Shown here: piece by piece, positions 9,400 through 16,376 of the stretch
Position numbering within the stretch: position 1 is the stretch's first letter
Layout: every line of letters begins with the position of its first letter
NCBI GenBank assembly: GCA_016280915.1
Contig: JAEEHQ010000016.1
Coordinates: 1-64,000, forward strand
From: Bacteroidales bacterium
GTDB lineage: Bacteria > Bacteroidota > Bacteroidia > Bacteroidales > P3
Direction: 5' to 3'
Length of the DNA stretch: 64,000 nucleotides
Notes under the pieces: generated by a model
The model's input: the letters and a program-made list of their open reading frames with translations, nothing else
Databases searched by the model: none
What the model was told of the DNA's origin: nothing
Program-made: the position numbers and the translations under genes

Positions 9400-9407
9400 C
9401 AAAAGTA
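9400..9407 (-). promoter_or_regulatory. Bacteroidota minus-7 element for the NupG-like gene
   Basis: Read on the minus strand this is TACTTTTG, fitting TAnnTTTG, 35 bases before the start codon. No clear minus-33 TTTG lies at the expected spacing. Confidence 0.55.
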
Positions 9408-9547
9408 CAAAAAATATCTAAAATAGCATGCCTCCTATATACAATATTTATAAAATTAACAATTCAATTATGACAATCCATCGGTTAACCCCTATAAAAA
9501 GCGCTTTGTCTGCCGAATCCATCACATCACCACCCTTCATGCATGGC

Positions 9548-9593
9548 AAAAAAAAGAAAAGACGTGACACTCCACGTGTTCACGTCTTTTCTT
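9548..9593 (-). terminator. Strong intrinsic terminator after the SIMPL gene
   Basis: Perfect 14-bp inverted repeat (AAGAAAAGACGTGA at 9554-9567 and its complement at 9580-9593, 12-nt loop) followed on the minus strand by a run of eight T. It lies 43 bases after the SIMPL-gene stop. The rest of the gap between 9366 and 9635 shows nothing else. Confidence 0.85.
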
Positions 9594-9635
9594 CCTCGTG
9601 GCAACCTATACAGTTGCCCTTTAATAAACCAGCAA

Positions 9636-10379
9636 CTATTTCACGTTGTAGGTAAGACGCATATTGATGCTGGCACGTTTCTTCTTTGAAGAAGTGTTGA
9701 AGGTGCCACCCCATGAGTAGTCTTCATCAGCCGAGTTGGGTGCAGTAATCTGAAAAACACCCATGTTGGCAGTTTGAAGTCCTCCGAGGCGTGAACCCGC
9801 ACTCTTGGCAATGGTCTGGGCACGCTGTTTGGCATTGTCGGTAGCCTCAGCCAACATCTCAATCTTCAGGTCGGAGAGCTTGGTGTAGTAGTAGGAGACA
9901 TCATTGTTGTCCAAGTTGATGCCTTTGTCCAGGAGTTCTGTAATCTCGCGCGAAATCTTTTCCACCTTTTCCACATCCTGGCTCTCTATGCGCACTTCCT
10001 GGGTGAGACGGTAACCAAGGAACGTATAGTAGCTCCTGTTGGCGTTGTTGTCCCAATGATAATCCGTCTCTTTGTTTGTCTCAATCGCCTTGAAGTCAAG
10101 CTCGGCATCGGCAATTCCTTTACTGGTAAGGTACTCGCGCACCGTCTTGTTAATATTCTTCAACTCCGTGTAGCCCTCTTTCATGTCCATATTCAGGACA
10201 TTATACGAGATTCTCCACACGATGAGGTCCGAGTCGAAATCACGCTGTGCCATGCCCACAACCGAAACAGTTTTGGCATGCCCACGAGCCTGGTTGAACC
10301 ATTTACCACCCAGCCATACTGCAATAATCATACAGATGCCGAAGATGGCAACACCATAAACAAATGTCGATTTTTTCAT
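9636..10379 (-). CDS. SIMPL-domain (DUF541) protein, membrane-anchored
   Basis: 247 residues from the ATG at 10379; a TTG four codons upstream is a weaker choice. A single hydrophobic segment (about residues 5-25) acts as an N-terminal anchor or uncleaved signal. The SIMPL domain follows: TVSVVGMAQRDFDSDLIVWR at the start, and near the end the conserved helix with AKQRAQTIAKSAGSRLGGL. SIMPL/DUF541 proteins (BP26, YggE relatives) are periplasmic or surface proteins of unclear function, linked in some species to oxidative stress or channel-like assemblies. Flanked by strong terminators on both sides, so probably a single-gene unit. Confidence 0.88.
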   Translation of the reverse strand: MKKSTFVYGVAIFGICMIIAVWLGGKWFNQARGHAKTVSVVGMAQRDFDSDLIVWRISYNVLNMDMKEGYTELKNINKTVREYLTSKGIADAELDFKAIETNKETDYHWDNNANRSYYTFLGYRLTQEVRIESQDVEKVEKISREITELLDKGINLDNNDVSYYYTKLSDLKIEMLAEATDNAKQRAQTIAKSAGSRLGGLQTANMGVFQITAPNSADEDYSWGGTFNTSSKKKRASINMRLTYNVK

Positions 10380-10424
10380 AGTAGTAGCCAATTAATTATT
10401 GTTTTCAATGATGTGATATAAAAG

Positions 10425-10462
10425 ATGATGCAGCCGAGGTGCTACCCTCCAAGCCGCATCAT
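10425..10462 (-). terminator. Terminator after the second YD-like gene
   Basis: Stem ATGATGC / GCATCAT with an additional GC-rich inner pairing, followed on the minus strand by CTTTTATAT. It lies 20 bases after the stop at 10482. Confidence 0.6.
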
Positions 10463-10481
10463 ATCCCCATAATCCTACAAA

Positions 10482-11312
10482 TCAATAAACCGGGAAAGCA
10501 ATCTCGCGCTCGATGACCTGATAGGCCACATTGTTGCGATAGATAGTCTGGCGAACCCAATTGTCGTCCTCGTCATATTCAAACACATAGCTGTGCTTCC
10601 AGTTGAGGTGTTCGTCGTAGTTGAAGGATGAGAGCTCAATCAGGTTGTCGTGGTCGTCATAATAGTAGGTAGTGAGTGCCACCAAGAAATCGTCGGCATC
10701 ATAAAAACGCCATTCAATGCGGTTGCCGTGGCTGTCATACTTATACAGATAGCGCTGCATCAACTCGCCGTCGCGGTCGTAGAACTCCATCTCGGTGTTG
10801 TTGCCGGTGGCATCATACTTATACACGCGTTTCTCGGTCATGGTGCCGTCGGGGGCAAAGCTCTGTTCCTCCACCAGCCGGTCGTTCTCATAGCGCGAAG
10901 TCTCCTTCTTGGTCATGTGGTCGCCCATAAAGACGGTACGCTCTATGCGGTTGCCGTTCTTGTCGTTGAGGTAGGCGGTACGGCCGGTGAGCTGCTTGGC
11001 GCGATTGTACTCGTTCCATCCCAAAGCATAGCCGTGCACGTCAAAATAGTAGGAATACCAAGTGTACTCCCCGCCTTTGGTGCGGTATTTGTCCTGAAAG
11101 TTGCCACGCTTGTCAAAGGTGATGGAGTCTATGCAGATGAGCTGACGTCCACCGTTGCGTCCACCGTGGATGTCGTAGGTGTATTCAATTACATAAACGG
11201 CATTGCCGTTGATGCCCATTTCCTGACGGGAGGACTTGCGGGGGCCGTTGCCTGCCAAAGCGCTTCCTGCAACCAGGAGCATGAGTGCTAAGGTGAGTAT
11301 TCTTGTCTTCAT
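10482..11312 (-). CDS. Secreted YD/RHS-like repeat protein
   Basis: The start is set at 11312, where a signal peptide begins (MKTRILTLALMLLVAGSALA); the longer frame adds 14 unlikely residues. The mature protein of about 257 residues contains at least five aromatic repeats of the form YKYDATGNNTEMEFYDRDG, YKYDSHGNRIEWRFYDADD and YYYDDHDNLIELSSFNYDE. These are short YD-type strands with a G/D-N turn, and the units are more regular than in the protein at 952-1740. No enzymatic or toxin domain is present. A terminator follows. Probably periplasmic or surface exposed; function unknown. Confidence 0.72.
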   Translation of the reverse strand: MKTRILTLALMLLVAGSALAGNGPRKSSRQEMGINGNAVYVIEYTYDIHGGRNGGRQLICIDSITFDKRGNFQDKYRTKGGEYTWYSYYFDVHGYALGWNEYNRAKQLTGRTAYLNDKNGNRIERTVFMGDHMTKKETSRYENDRLVEEQSFAPDGTMTEKRVYKYDATGNNTEMEFYDRDGELMQRYLYKYDSHGNRIEWRFYDADDFLVALTTYYYDDHDNLIELSSFNYDEHLNWKHSYVFEYDEDDNWVRQTIYRNNVAYQVIEREIAFPVY

Positions 11313-11403
11313 TGAGTAAGAGTATATTATAATTTCTAACTGATGATAACGCAATATTTTTTTTATTATTGTTCTGGCACTAACTTTTTTTTGTCATCAA
11401 CAA

Positions 11404-12864
11404 CTATTGTTCTTTTCTCGTCTTGCTCGTGGTGACGAAAAAGATGCAGGCAACCACCAGCGTCACCACGCCACCCAGGCCATAGCCAAGCCAATGAGGC
11501 AGCACCATGCCGAGGCCTTCTTTCTCTGCCACAAAGAGAAAACTGCTGGTAACCATGGTCATGAAAATGGCCGGAACAAGGGCTATGATGTACGGTTTCT
11601 TTTTCAAACAAAGGAAGACCGCTATTGTCCACAGGGTGACGGTGGCCAGCACCTGGTTGCTCCAGGCAAAGTATCGCCAAATGAAGTCGAAGCCCGACGG
11701 GTCGGCCAATGAGAAAATCAACAAGCCTGCTGCCAGCAGAAAGATGGGCAGCGCCACCAACAACCGTTTGGGAATGGGTTTTTGGTCTACATGCATAAAG
11801 TCGGCCACAATCAGGCGGGCCGAACGTAAGGCCGTGTCGCCGCTGGTAACGGCAGCACTAATCACGCCCAAGATGCAGATGGTGGCAATGACCGGCGTGA
11901 ACCACTCGTTGGCAATCACGCCCACCATGGCGTTGCCACCCAAGGGCTGACCACCCGCACCAATGGTCTTGGCAGCCAAGGCGGGGTCGTGGTAGAACAC
12001 CGTGGCAGCGGCAGCCCAAATAAGGGCAACCACTCCCTCGGTAATCATGGCACCGTAGAAGATGGGGCGCGCCTGCTTCTCATTCGTCATGCAGCGGGCC
12101 ATCAAGGGCGACTGCGTGGCATGGAAGCCGCTAATGGCACCACACGCAATGCTGATAAACATCATGGGGAAAATGGGATTGTGGGCAGCGTTGGGGTGCT
12201 GGTTCTGCAGTCCCTCCCACACCTCGGGAATATGGGGCTGACGTATCACAAAGGCCACCACGATGGCCACAGCCATCGCCAGCAGCAGCAGCCCGAAAAT
12301 AGGATAAATCTTGCCAATCAGCTTATCAATAGGCAGCAAAGTGGCTATCAAATAGTAGGCAAAGATAATGGTCACCCAGATGAAGATGTTCCAGTCGGGG
12401 GTGAAATTGTTGTTGAGCAGCACGGCAGGGGTATTCACAAACACCGCCCCCACCAGTATCATCAGCAACACGGTGAAACCGCGCATCACCTGCTTCATGC
12501 CGTTGCCCAAATACCTGCCGTGTATCTCGGGCAGCGAGGCTCCGTCCATGCGTATGGAGATAAAACCAGCAATGAAGTCGTGCACGGCGCCGGCAAAGAT
12601 ACTGCCAAACACAATCCACAAAAAGGAGGCCGTGCCAAACTGAGCGCCCATGATGGCACCACAAATGGGGCCCACGCCGGCAATGTTAAGGAACTGGATG
12701 AGGTATATGCGCCATGGCTTCATCGGCACATAGTCCACCCCGTCGGGGTGACTCACCGCTGGGGTGGCCTGCTGGGGGTCCACCTCAATAACACGTTCTA
12801 TAAACTTGGAGTATAGGAAATACCCCAACAGTAGCAGCACAATAGCTATGATAAATGTGAACAT
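11404..12864 (-). CDS. cstA: CstA-type carbon-starvation peptide/pyruvate transporter
   Basis: 486 residues with about 13 membrane segments. CstA hallmarks: PMKPWRIYLIQFLNIAGVGP near residue 50, GAIMGAQFGTASFLWIVFG, and AGAVHDFIAGFISIRMDG, followed by SGFHATQSPLMARC in the middle. Family members (CstA, BtsT) import peptides or pyruvate under carbon limitation. This is the short form found in Bacteroidota; E. coli CstA is about 700 residues. The gene is monocistronic as far as can be seen; the 5' flank contains a small direct-repeat cluster rather than a clear minus-7 box. Confidence 0.93.
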   Translation of the reverse strand: MFTFIIAIVLLLLGYFLYSKFIERVIEVDPQQATPAVSHPDGVDYVPMKPWRIYLIQFLNIAGVGPICGAIMGAQFGTASFLWIVFGSIFAGAVHDFIAGFISIRMDGASLPEIHGRYLGNGMKQVMRGFTVLLMILVGAVFVNTPAVLLNNNFTPDWNIFIWVTIIFAYYLIATLLPIDKLIGKIYPIFGLLLLAMAVAIVVAFVIRQPHIPEVWEGLQNQHPNAAHNPIFPMMFISIACGAISGFHATQSPLMARCMTNEKQARPIFYGAMITEGVVALIWAAAATVFYHDPALAAKTIGAGGQPLGGNAMVGVIANEWFTPVIATICILGVISAAVTSGDTALRSARLIVADFMHVDQKPIPKRLLVALPIFLLAAGLLIFSLADPSGFDFIWRYFAWSNQVLATVTLWTIAVFLCLKKKPYIIALVPAIFMTMVTSSFLFVAEKEGLGMVLPHWLGYGLGGVVTLVVACIFFVTTSKTRKEQ

Positions 12865-12865
12865 G

Positions 12866-12909
12866 GTTGAGAGTTTATAGTTGAGAGTTTAAAGTCAGTT
12901 GAGAGTTTA
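12866..12909. repeat. Three direct copies of GTTGAGAGTTTA
   Basis: The 12-mer GTTGAGAGTTTA occurs at 12866-12877, 12880-12891 and 12898-12909, just upstream of the cstA start. It is followed by looser variants (GTTATAGGTTATTGAAAGTTGAAAG in pieces) and then GATTTCTGCGAGAG. It looks like a small simple-sequence array in the 5' flank of cstA. The remaining bases to 13063 hold no gene. Confidence 0.75.
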
Positions 12910-13063
12910 ATGTTTATTGTTTATTGGTTATAGGTTATTGAAAGTTGAAAGTAAAATCTGCGATTTCTGCGAGAGTTTTCCAAGCTTCAGCTTGCCCATT
13001 CGTGTTTTTCGTTTCTTTCGATGTGCTATAATAATTGAGTTATTAGTTGATAGTTGCCCCCTC

Positions 13064-14464
13064 CTACAGCTCATATTCCTGGCGGAAGGTAGGTATCTCC
13101 ACATTATTCCAGCCGAGGGATGTGAGGGTATCGCGGAAGTTGAATTGGGTCTGTTCTTCGCCGTGCACCAAGAAGAGGGTCTTCAGTTTTTTCTTCTCCT
13201 GACAGCCTATATAATTAATCATCTCGCTGTAGTCGCCATGACCCGACAGCGACTCTATCCTGCGCAGTTCGGCACGCACTTTGTGGGGATGGCCAAAAAT
13301 AGAAACCACCTCGTCCCCCCGCATAATCTTGGCTCCCAAGGTCTTGGGCTCGCAATAGCCCACACACAGGATGGTTGTGGATGGATTTTCAATATTGTTG
13401 GCTAGATGGTGCTTGATGCGGCCCGCCTCCATCATGCCCGATGCCGAGATGATGACGCAGGGCTTATGCCTGATGTTCAAGGCCTTCGAAGCCTCCACGC
13501 TCTGTATATACTGCAGGCGGTCGAAACCAAAGGGGTCAGGGTCATGTTTCATATACTCCAAAATCGGGGCACCGAAGCACTCCTGGTGCAGCCGCATGAT
13601 GTTCGTGGCCGAAATGCTCAGCGGACTGTCCACAAACACATCCACGTCGGGCAGCAAATCCGCCGTGGAGAGGCGGTCCAACGCATAGATAATCTCTTGC
13701 GCACGGCCGATGGCAAAGGAGGGGATGATCAGCTTGCCCTTCTTCTTAGTGCAGGTGTCCAGCACGGCCATCAGCAGCTCCTGCTCGGCATTGGCAATAG
13801 AGGTGTGCAGGCGGTCGCCGTAGGTCGACTCCATAATGAGGTAGTCCACCTGCGGAAACGGCTCGGGGTCGCGCAGGATGTGCTTGTCATATCGGCCTAT
13901 GTCGCCCGTGAAACCCAGCCTAATCGTGCGCCGGCCATCCTTTATTTCCATATACACACAGCTGCTCCCCAATATATGTCCGGCATCAAAAAACTCCACC
14001 ATCACCTCACCCTCTATATTAAAAGGCTTATGGTACGGCACACTAATAAAGCAGCTCATACACTCCTGCGCCTCCTGCTCGGTGTAGATGGGCTCCACCG
14101 GATCCTGTCCCAGCGCCTTGCGCTTCTTATTGAATGTGTGCACATCGGCCTCCTGTATGCGCCCCGCATCGGCCAGCATGATGGCACAGAGGTCGCGCGT
14201 GGCGGGGGTACAGAGAATGGTGCCACGGAAACCCAGTTTATAAATAAAAGGAATCAGCCCCGAATGGTCGATATGGGCATGCGAGAGGATAAGATAGTCA
14301 ATCTCGGCAGGGTCGAAACCCAGGTCGCGGTTCATGGCATCGGTCTCCAACCCCTTGCCCTGATACATGCCGCAATCCAACAATATCTTCAACCCCTTCT
14401 TGGTTGTGATGAGATGCTTACTTCCGGTCACTTCACGCGTGGCCCCCATGAATGATAGTTTCAT
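13064..14464 (-). CDS. Metallo-beta-lactamase/beta-CASP RNA-processing hydrolase
   Basis: 466 residues starting at MKLSFMGATREVTGSKHLI; a few upstream codons are open but begin with a poor leader. Metal-binding motif LSHAHIDHSG at about 60-70, next metal-ligand motif FTGDIGRYD at about 195, and STYGDR. The beta-CASP motifs include ISASGMMEAGRIKHHL and a terminal LSGHGDY carrying the last His. This is the CPSF73/YSH1-like group of prokaryotic exo/endoribonucleases. Cytoplasmic, with a role in RNA processing or decay expected. Its promoter-like element lies about 125 bases upstream, implying a long leader. Confidence 0.92.
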   Translation of the reverse strand: MKLSFMGATREVTGSKHLITTKKGLKILLDCGMYQGKGLETDAMNRDLGFDPAEIDYLILSHAHIDHSGLIPFIYKLGFRGTILCTPATRDLCAIMLADAGRIQEADVHTFNKKRKALGQDPVEPIYTEQEAQECMSCFISVPYHKPFNIEGEVMVEFFDAGHILGSSCVYMEIKDGRRTIRLGFTGDIGRYDKHILRDPEPFPQVDYLIMESTYGDRLHTSIANAEQELLMAVLDTCTKKKGKLIIPSFAIGRAQEIIYALDRLSTADLLPDVDVFVDSPLSISATNIMRLHQECFGAPILEYMKHDPDPFGFDRLQYIQSVEASKALNIRHKPCVIISASGMMEAGRIKHHLANNIENPSTTILCVGYCEPKTLGAKIMRGDEVVSIFGHPHKVRAELRRIESLSGHGDYSEMINYIGCQEKKKLKTLFLVHGEEQTQFNFRDTLTSLGWNNVEIPTFRQEYEL

Positions 14465-14589
14465 ATAATAACTTATTTTTTTCAACGCCACCTAAGGCAG
14501 CATCATACATTCCATTTTATATCCTAACCCAATAGCCAACAGCCAAATACACACATAATCCCCCTCCTAAAGCCCGACGAACACACCTG

Positions 14590-14597
14590 CAAAGATA
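14590..14597 (-). promoter_or_regulatory. Bacteroidota minus-7 element for the beta-CASP gene
   Basis: Reads TATCTTTG on the minus strand, an ideal TAnnTTTG box. A transcript from here would have a leader of about 115-120 nt. Confidence 0.6.
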
Positions 14598-15284
14598 CGA
14601 CTTTTTTCTAATTCCGCCTCAAATTTCTACCACCATCGCAGTCATCCCGAAAATGGTTGCGATGGCACCGAAAGCACCATGTGGCCAATTCCTCCAAGGC
14701 CCAAAGCAAGCGCCTGCGAATTTTTCGAGCCCTACCTTTCTAAAAGGCTCATGAGCTCCCAGAGGAGTCCGCCGTCGACGGTGGTGGAGCAGCGGAGGGC
14801 CAGACCGATGGTTATGGGTAGTTCCTCCTCCTTCTTGCCATCCTCTCGCTTATTTCTTGCTATCATCTCGTTTAACAGACAAGATCTGCGCAAGCATCTG
14901 CCAAGTACATAAACGCCTGTTCCCAACCCCTACTACAAGCATTTCCTAAGGAGGGGCTCGTTTGGGATTAAAGACTCATCCGTCTGACAACTCATAGGCC
15001 TAAACACGGGAGTTTAAACATGGTCCTTTTTGACCTAATTGCCCCACTTATGGCAATCAGGTTAAGAATGAAAAAAGCGGATTACAAATCATGAGCGGTC
15101 GAAAAATTTGTAAGGTACCGAGGACACGCCCTCTCGAATCTTATAGTCATGGGCATATTTAGAGGTATCACCACTGGATAGGAATATGCCCAGTAGTATG
15201 ATGAAGTCTGACATCTATAAATCGCAAAGCGGAATGCGCATCTTTTAAAACAAAGATTGTACATTTTTGAGCCACGCACACACA
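14598..15284. other. Gene-free stretch with a dispersed repeat copy and hairpins
   Basis: No frame here has a recognisable protein, signal peptide or good ribosome site. It contains one copy of the dispersed element (14816-14950) and a perfect 9-bp inverted repeat GGGCATATT / AATATGCCC (15151-15159 and 15183-15191). The base texture is uneven, as expected of decayed DNA. Confidence 0.6.
14816..14950 (+). repeat. Dispersed intergenic element, copy A
   Basis: Consists of three to four degenerate 11-bp units with consensus close to TTCTYGCTATC (about 14831-14873), then a conserved tail AACAGACAAGATCTGCGCAA continuing with GCATCTGCCAAG (14874-14905), then a looser part with ACAAGC, TTCCT and AGGAGGGG. 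The same order of parts recurs at 32430-32560 (minus strand) and 56835-56976 (plus strand). Copies share roughly two thirds to three quarters of their tail bases by eye. Confidence 0.7.
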
Positions 15285-15317
15285 ACAAAAAGCCGAGGAG
15301 ATGGTTGTCTCCTCGGC
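15285..15317 (-). terminator. Terminator of the first hsp20 gene
   Basis: Perfect 10-bp stem GCCGAGGAGA / TCTCCTCGGC with a 6-nt loop, followed on the minus strand by five T and GTTG. It begins 23 bases after the hsp20 stop. Confidence 0.88.
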
Positions 15318-15340
15318 ATTTGATGATGAATGGACCACGG

Positions 15341-15766
15341 TTATTTGATTTCAATCTGCCTCATCTGGGCTTTCTTCTCTTCTTCCTGCAGTTTGGGCAG
15401 GTTGATTCGTAGCACCCCGTGTTGCACGGTGGCCTCTATGGCCTCCTTCTTCACATTCTCGGGCAGTGTGAAAATCTGTTTGAACTGTAACTGACTGAAC
15501 TCGTGGCGGAGATAGTGGCGCTCCTTTCTCTCATCTTTCTTTTCCTCCTTCTTGGACATCTCTACGATGAGGTTGTTGTCGCTATCAATGTTAATGCTCA
15601 AGTCCTCTTTCGACAGGCCAGGCACGCAGAGTTCGAGTTCGTAGTTCTTGTCGCTTTCGCTCACGTTCATCTTAGGCATCTCACCTTCTTCGGCAAAATT
15701 GTCCCAATTCATCAACTCGTTAAACAGCGAGGGCATCAAATCTTGATTTCTTTTTGCGAGTAACAT
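15341..15766 (-). CDS. hsp20: Small heat-shock protein, Hsp20/alpha-crystallin family (copy 1)
   Basis: 141 residues. The alpha-crystallin domain spans about 30-130: MPKMNVSESDKNYELELCVPG at its start and GVLRINLPK (the G-V/I-L-x-I/L-x-L/I motif) at its end. The C-terminal tail has an I-x-I-like QIEIK. It is an ATP-independent holdase chaperone that binds unfolding proteins. It is clearly paralogous to the copy at 22703-23143, sharing most of the first 30 residues and the core, but is on the opposite strand. Its 5' leader contains a hairpin (15808-15831) that the other copy also has. Expression is probably stress-induced. Confidence 0.95.
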   Translation of the reverse strand: MLLAKRNQDLMPSLFNELMNWDNFAEEGEMPKMNVSESDKNYELELCVPGLSKEDLSINIDSDNNLIVEMSKKEEKKDERKERHYLRHEFSQLQFKQIFTLPENVKKEAIEATVQHGVLRINLPKLQEEEKKAQMRQIEIK

Positions 15767-15807
15767 AGCTTAAATCTCCTATATTTAATTGTTCTTTGTT
15801 TTTCTTT

Positions 15808-15831
15808 GCCTGCCTCCTTTCGTCGGCAGAC
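15808..15831 (-). promoter_or_regulatory. 5' leader hairpin of hsp20 copy 1
   Basis: On the minus strand GTCTGCC pairs with GGCAGGC (7 bp, one U-G pair) around a 10-nt A/G-rich loop. It is followed by an A-rich spacer, CAATTAAATATAGGAGA and the start codon. The other hsp20 gene has a stem and loop of the same size and the same following CAATTAAA and ATAGGAGA blocks. That shared geometry suggests a functional leader (RNA stability, heat sensing or protein binding) rather than chance. Confidence 0.6.
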
Positions 15832-15870
15832 AGCTATGATACTGCAACCCCGATGCCATCAACCAAGATA

Positions 15871-15907
15871 GGCGACAAAATTTCGCCATGCGCTACATTT
15901 TGTCGCC
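15871..15907 (-). terminator. Perfect 11-bp inverted repeat after the calycin-like gene
   Basis: GGCGACAAAAT at 15871-15881 and its exact complement at 15897-15907, with a 15-nt loop, lie 23 bases after the stop at 15931 and upstream of hsp20. There is no downstream T-run on the minus strand, so termination is only one possibility; an operator or processing site is another. Confidence 0.45.
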
Positions 15908-15930
15908 TGTGGGGTGTCAAAAATTCGCCT

Positions 15931-16332
15931 TTATTTCTGCTTTCCAGCGTAGGTGACTTTTTTCTGCGACATGGTGAAGGAGGTGTTGAGGTTGCCGCCC
16001 CGGAGCGTGCCCCGGAAGTTGGTGATGATCTTCTTGGGGTAACTTTTGTTGCCTGCGGTAGGGATGATGTTGGTGCCCGAAAGAACGAGGTTGCCGGCAG
16101 CATCTCTACTGGCAGTGAGGCCCGAGACGACCATGTCGACCCGCACGGGCATCATCTTGGCAAATTTGACGCGCTGCATAACCAACGTGGCGCGGCCTTG
16201 GCTGTCGACTGTGAGGGTGCATTGGATGTTTTTCTGTCCAAAGGAGGCGATGCTCATGTTGCCCACAAAGGTTTGGGCTTGCAGGAAAAGCCCGAGTGCG
16301 AGGGCGAAGAGAAGGGTGATAGTCTTTTTCAT
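15931..16332 (-). CDS. Secreted calycin-like beta-barrel protein
   Basis: 133 residues with a clear signal peptide (MKKTITLLFALALGLFLQAQ). The mature part of about 113 residues is all beta: TFVGNMSIASFGQKNIQCTL at its start, then ATLVMQRVKFAKMMPVRVDM and NLNTSFTMSQKKVTYAGK. This layout resembles the calycin-like (lipocalin-type) family of short Bacteroidales secreted proteins; ligand unknown. The gene follows the macroglobulin-like gene by 44 bases on the same strand and may be co-transcribed with it. Confidence 0.65.
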   Translation of the reverse strand: MKKTITLLFALALGLFLQAQTFVGNMSIASFGQKNIQCTLTVDSQGRATLVMQRVKFAKMMPVRVDMVVSGLTASRDAAGNLVLSGTNIIPTAGNKSYPKKIITNFRGTLRGGNLNTSFTMSQKKVTYAGKQK

Positions 16333-16376
16333 GTCGGTAGTTACGTGATTATTGTTATTATATTTCGGCGGGGATG

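Noticed and set aside
13406..14455. 349-residue plus-strand frame opposite the beta-CASP gene
   Set aside because: It lies fully antisense to a gene with complete catalytic motifs, and its translation is rich in His, Gln and Arg with no domain pattern, as expected of a shadow frame.
14732..14926. Minus-strand 64-residue frame in the gene-free stretch
   Set aside because: It covers repeat copy A. The equivalent frame in the other copies is broken by stops, so coding is not supported.
15151..15191. Insertion-sequence end from the GGGCATATT / AATATGCCC inverted repeat
   Set aside because: Only 9-bp arms 23 bases apart, with no transposase or target duplication nearby.
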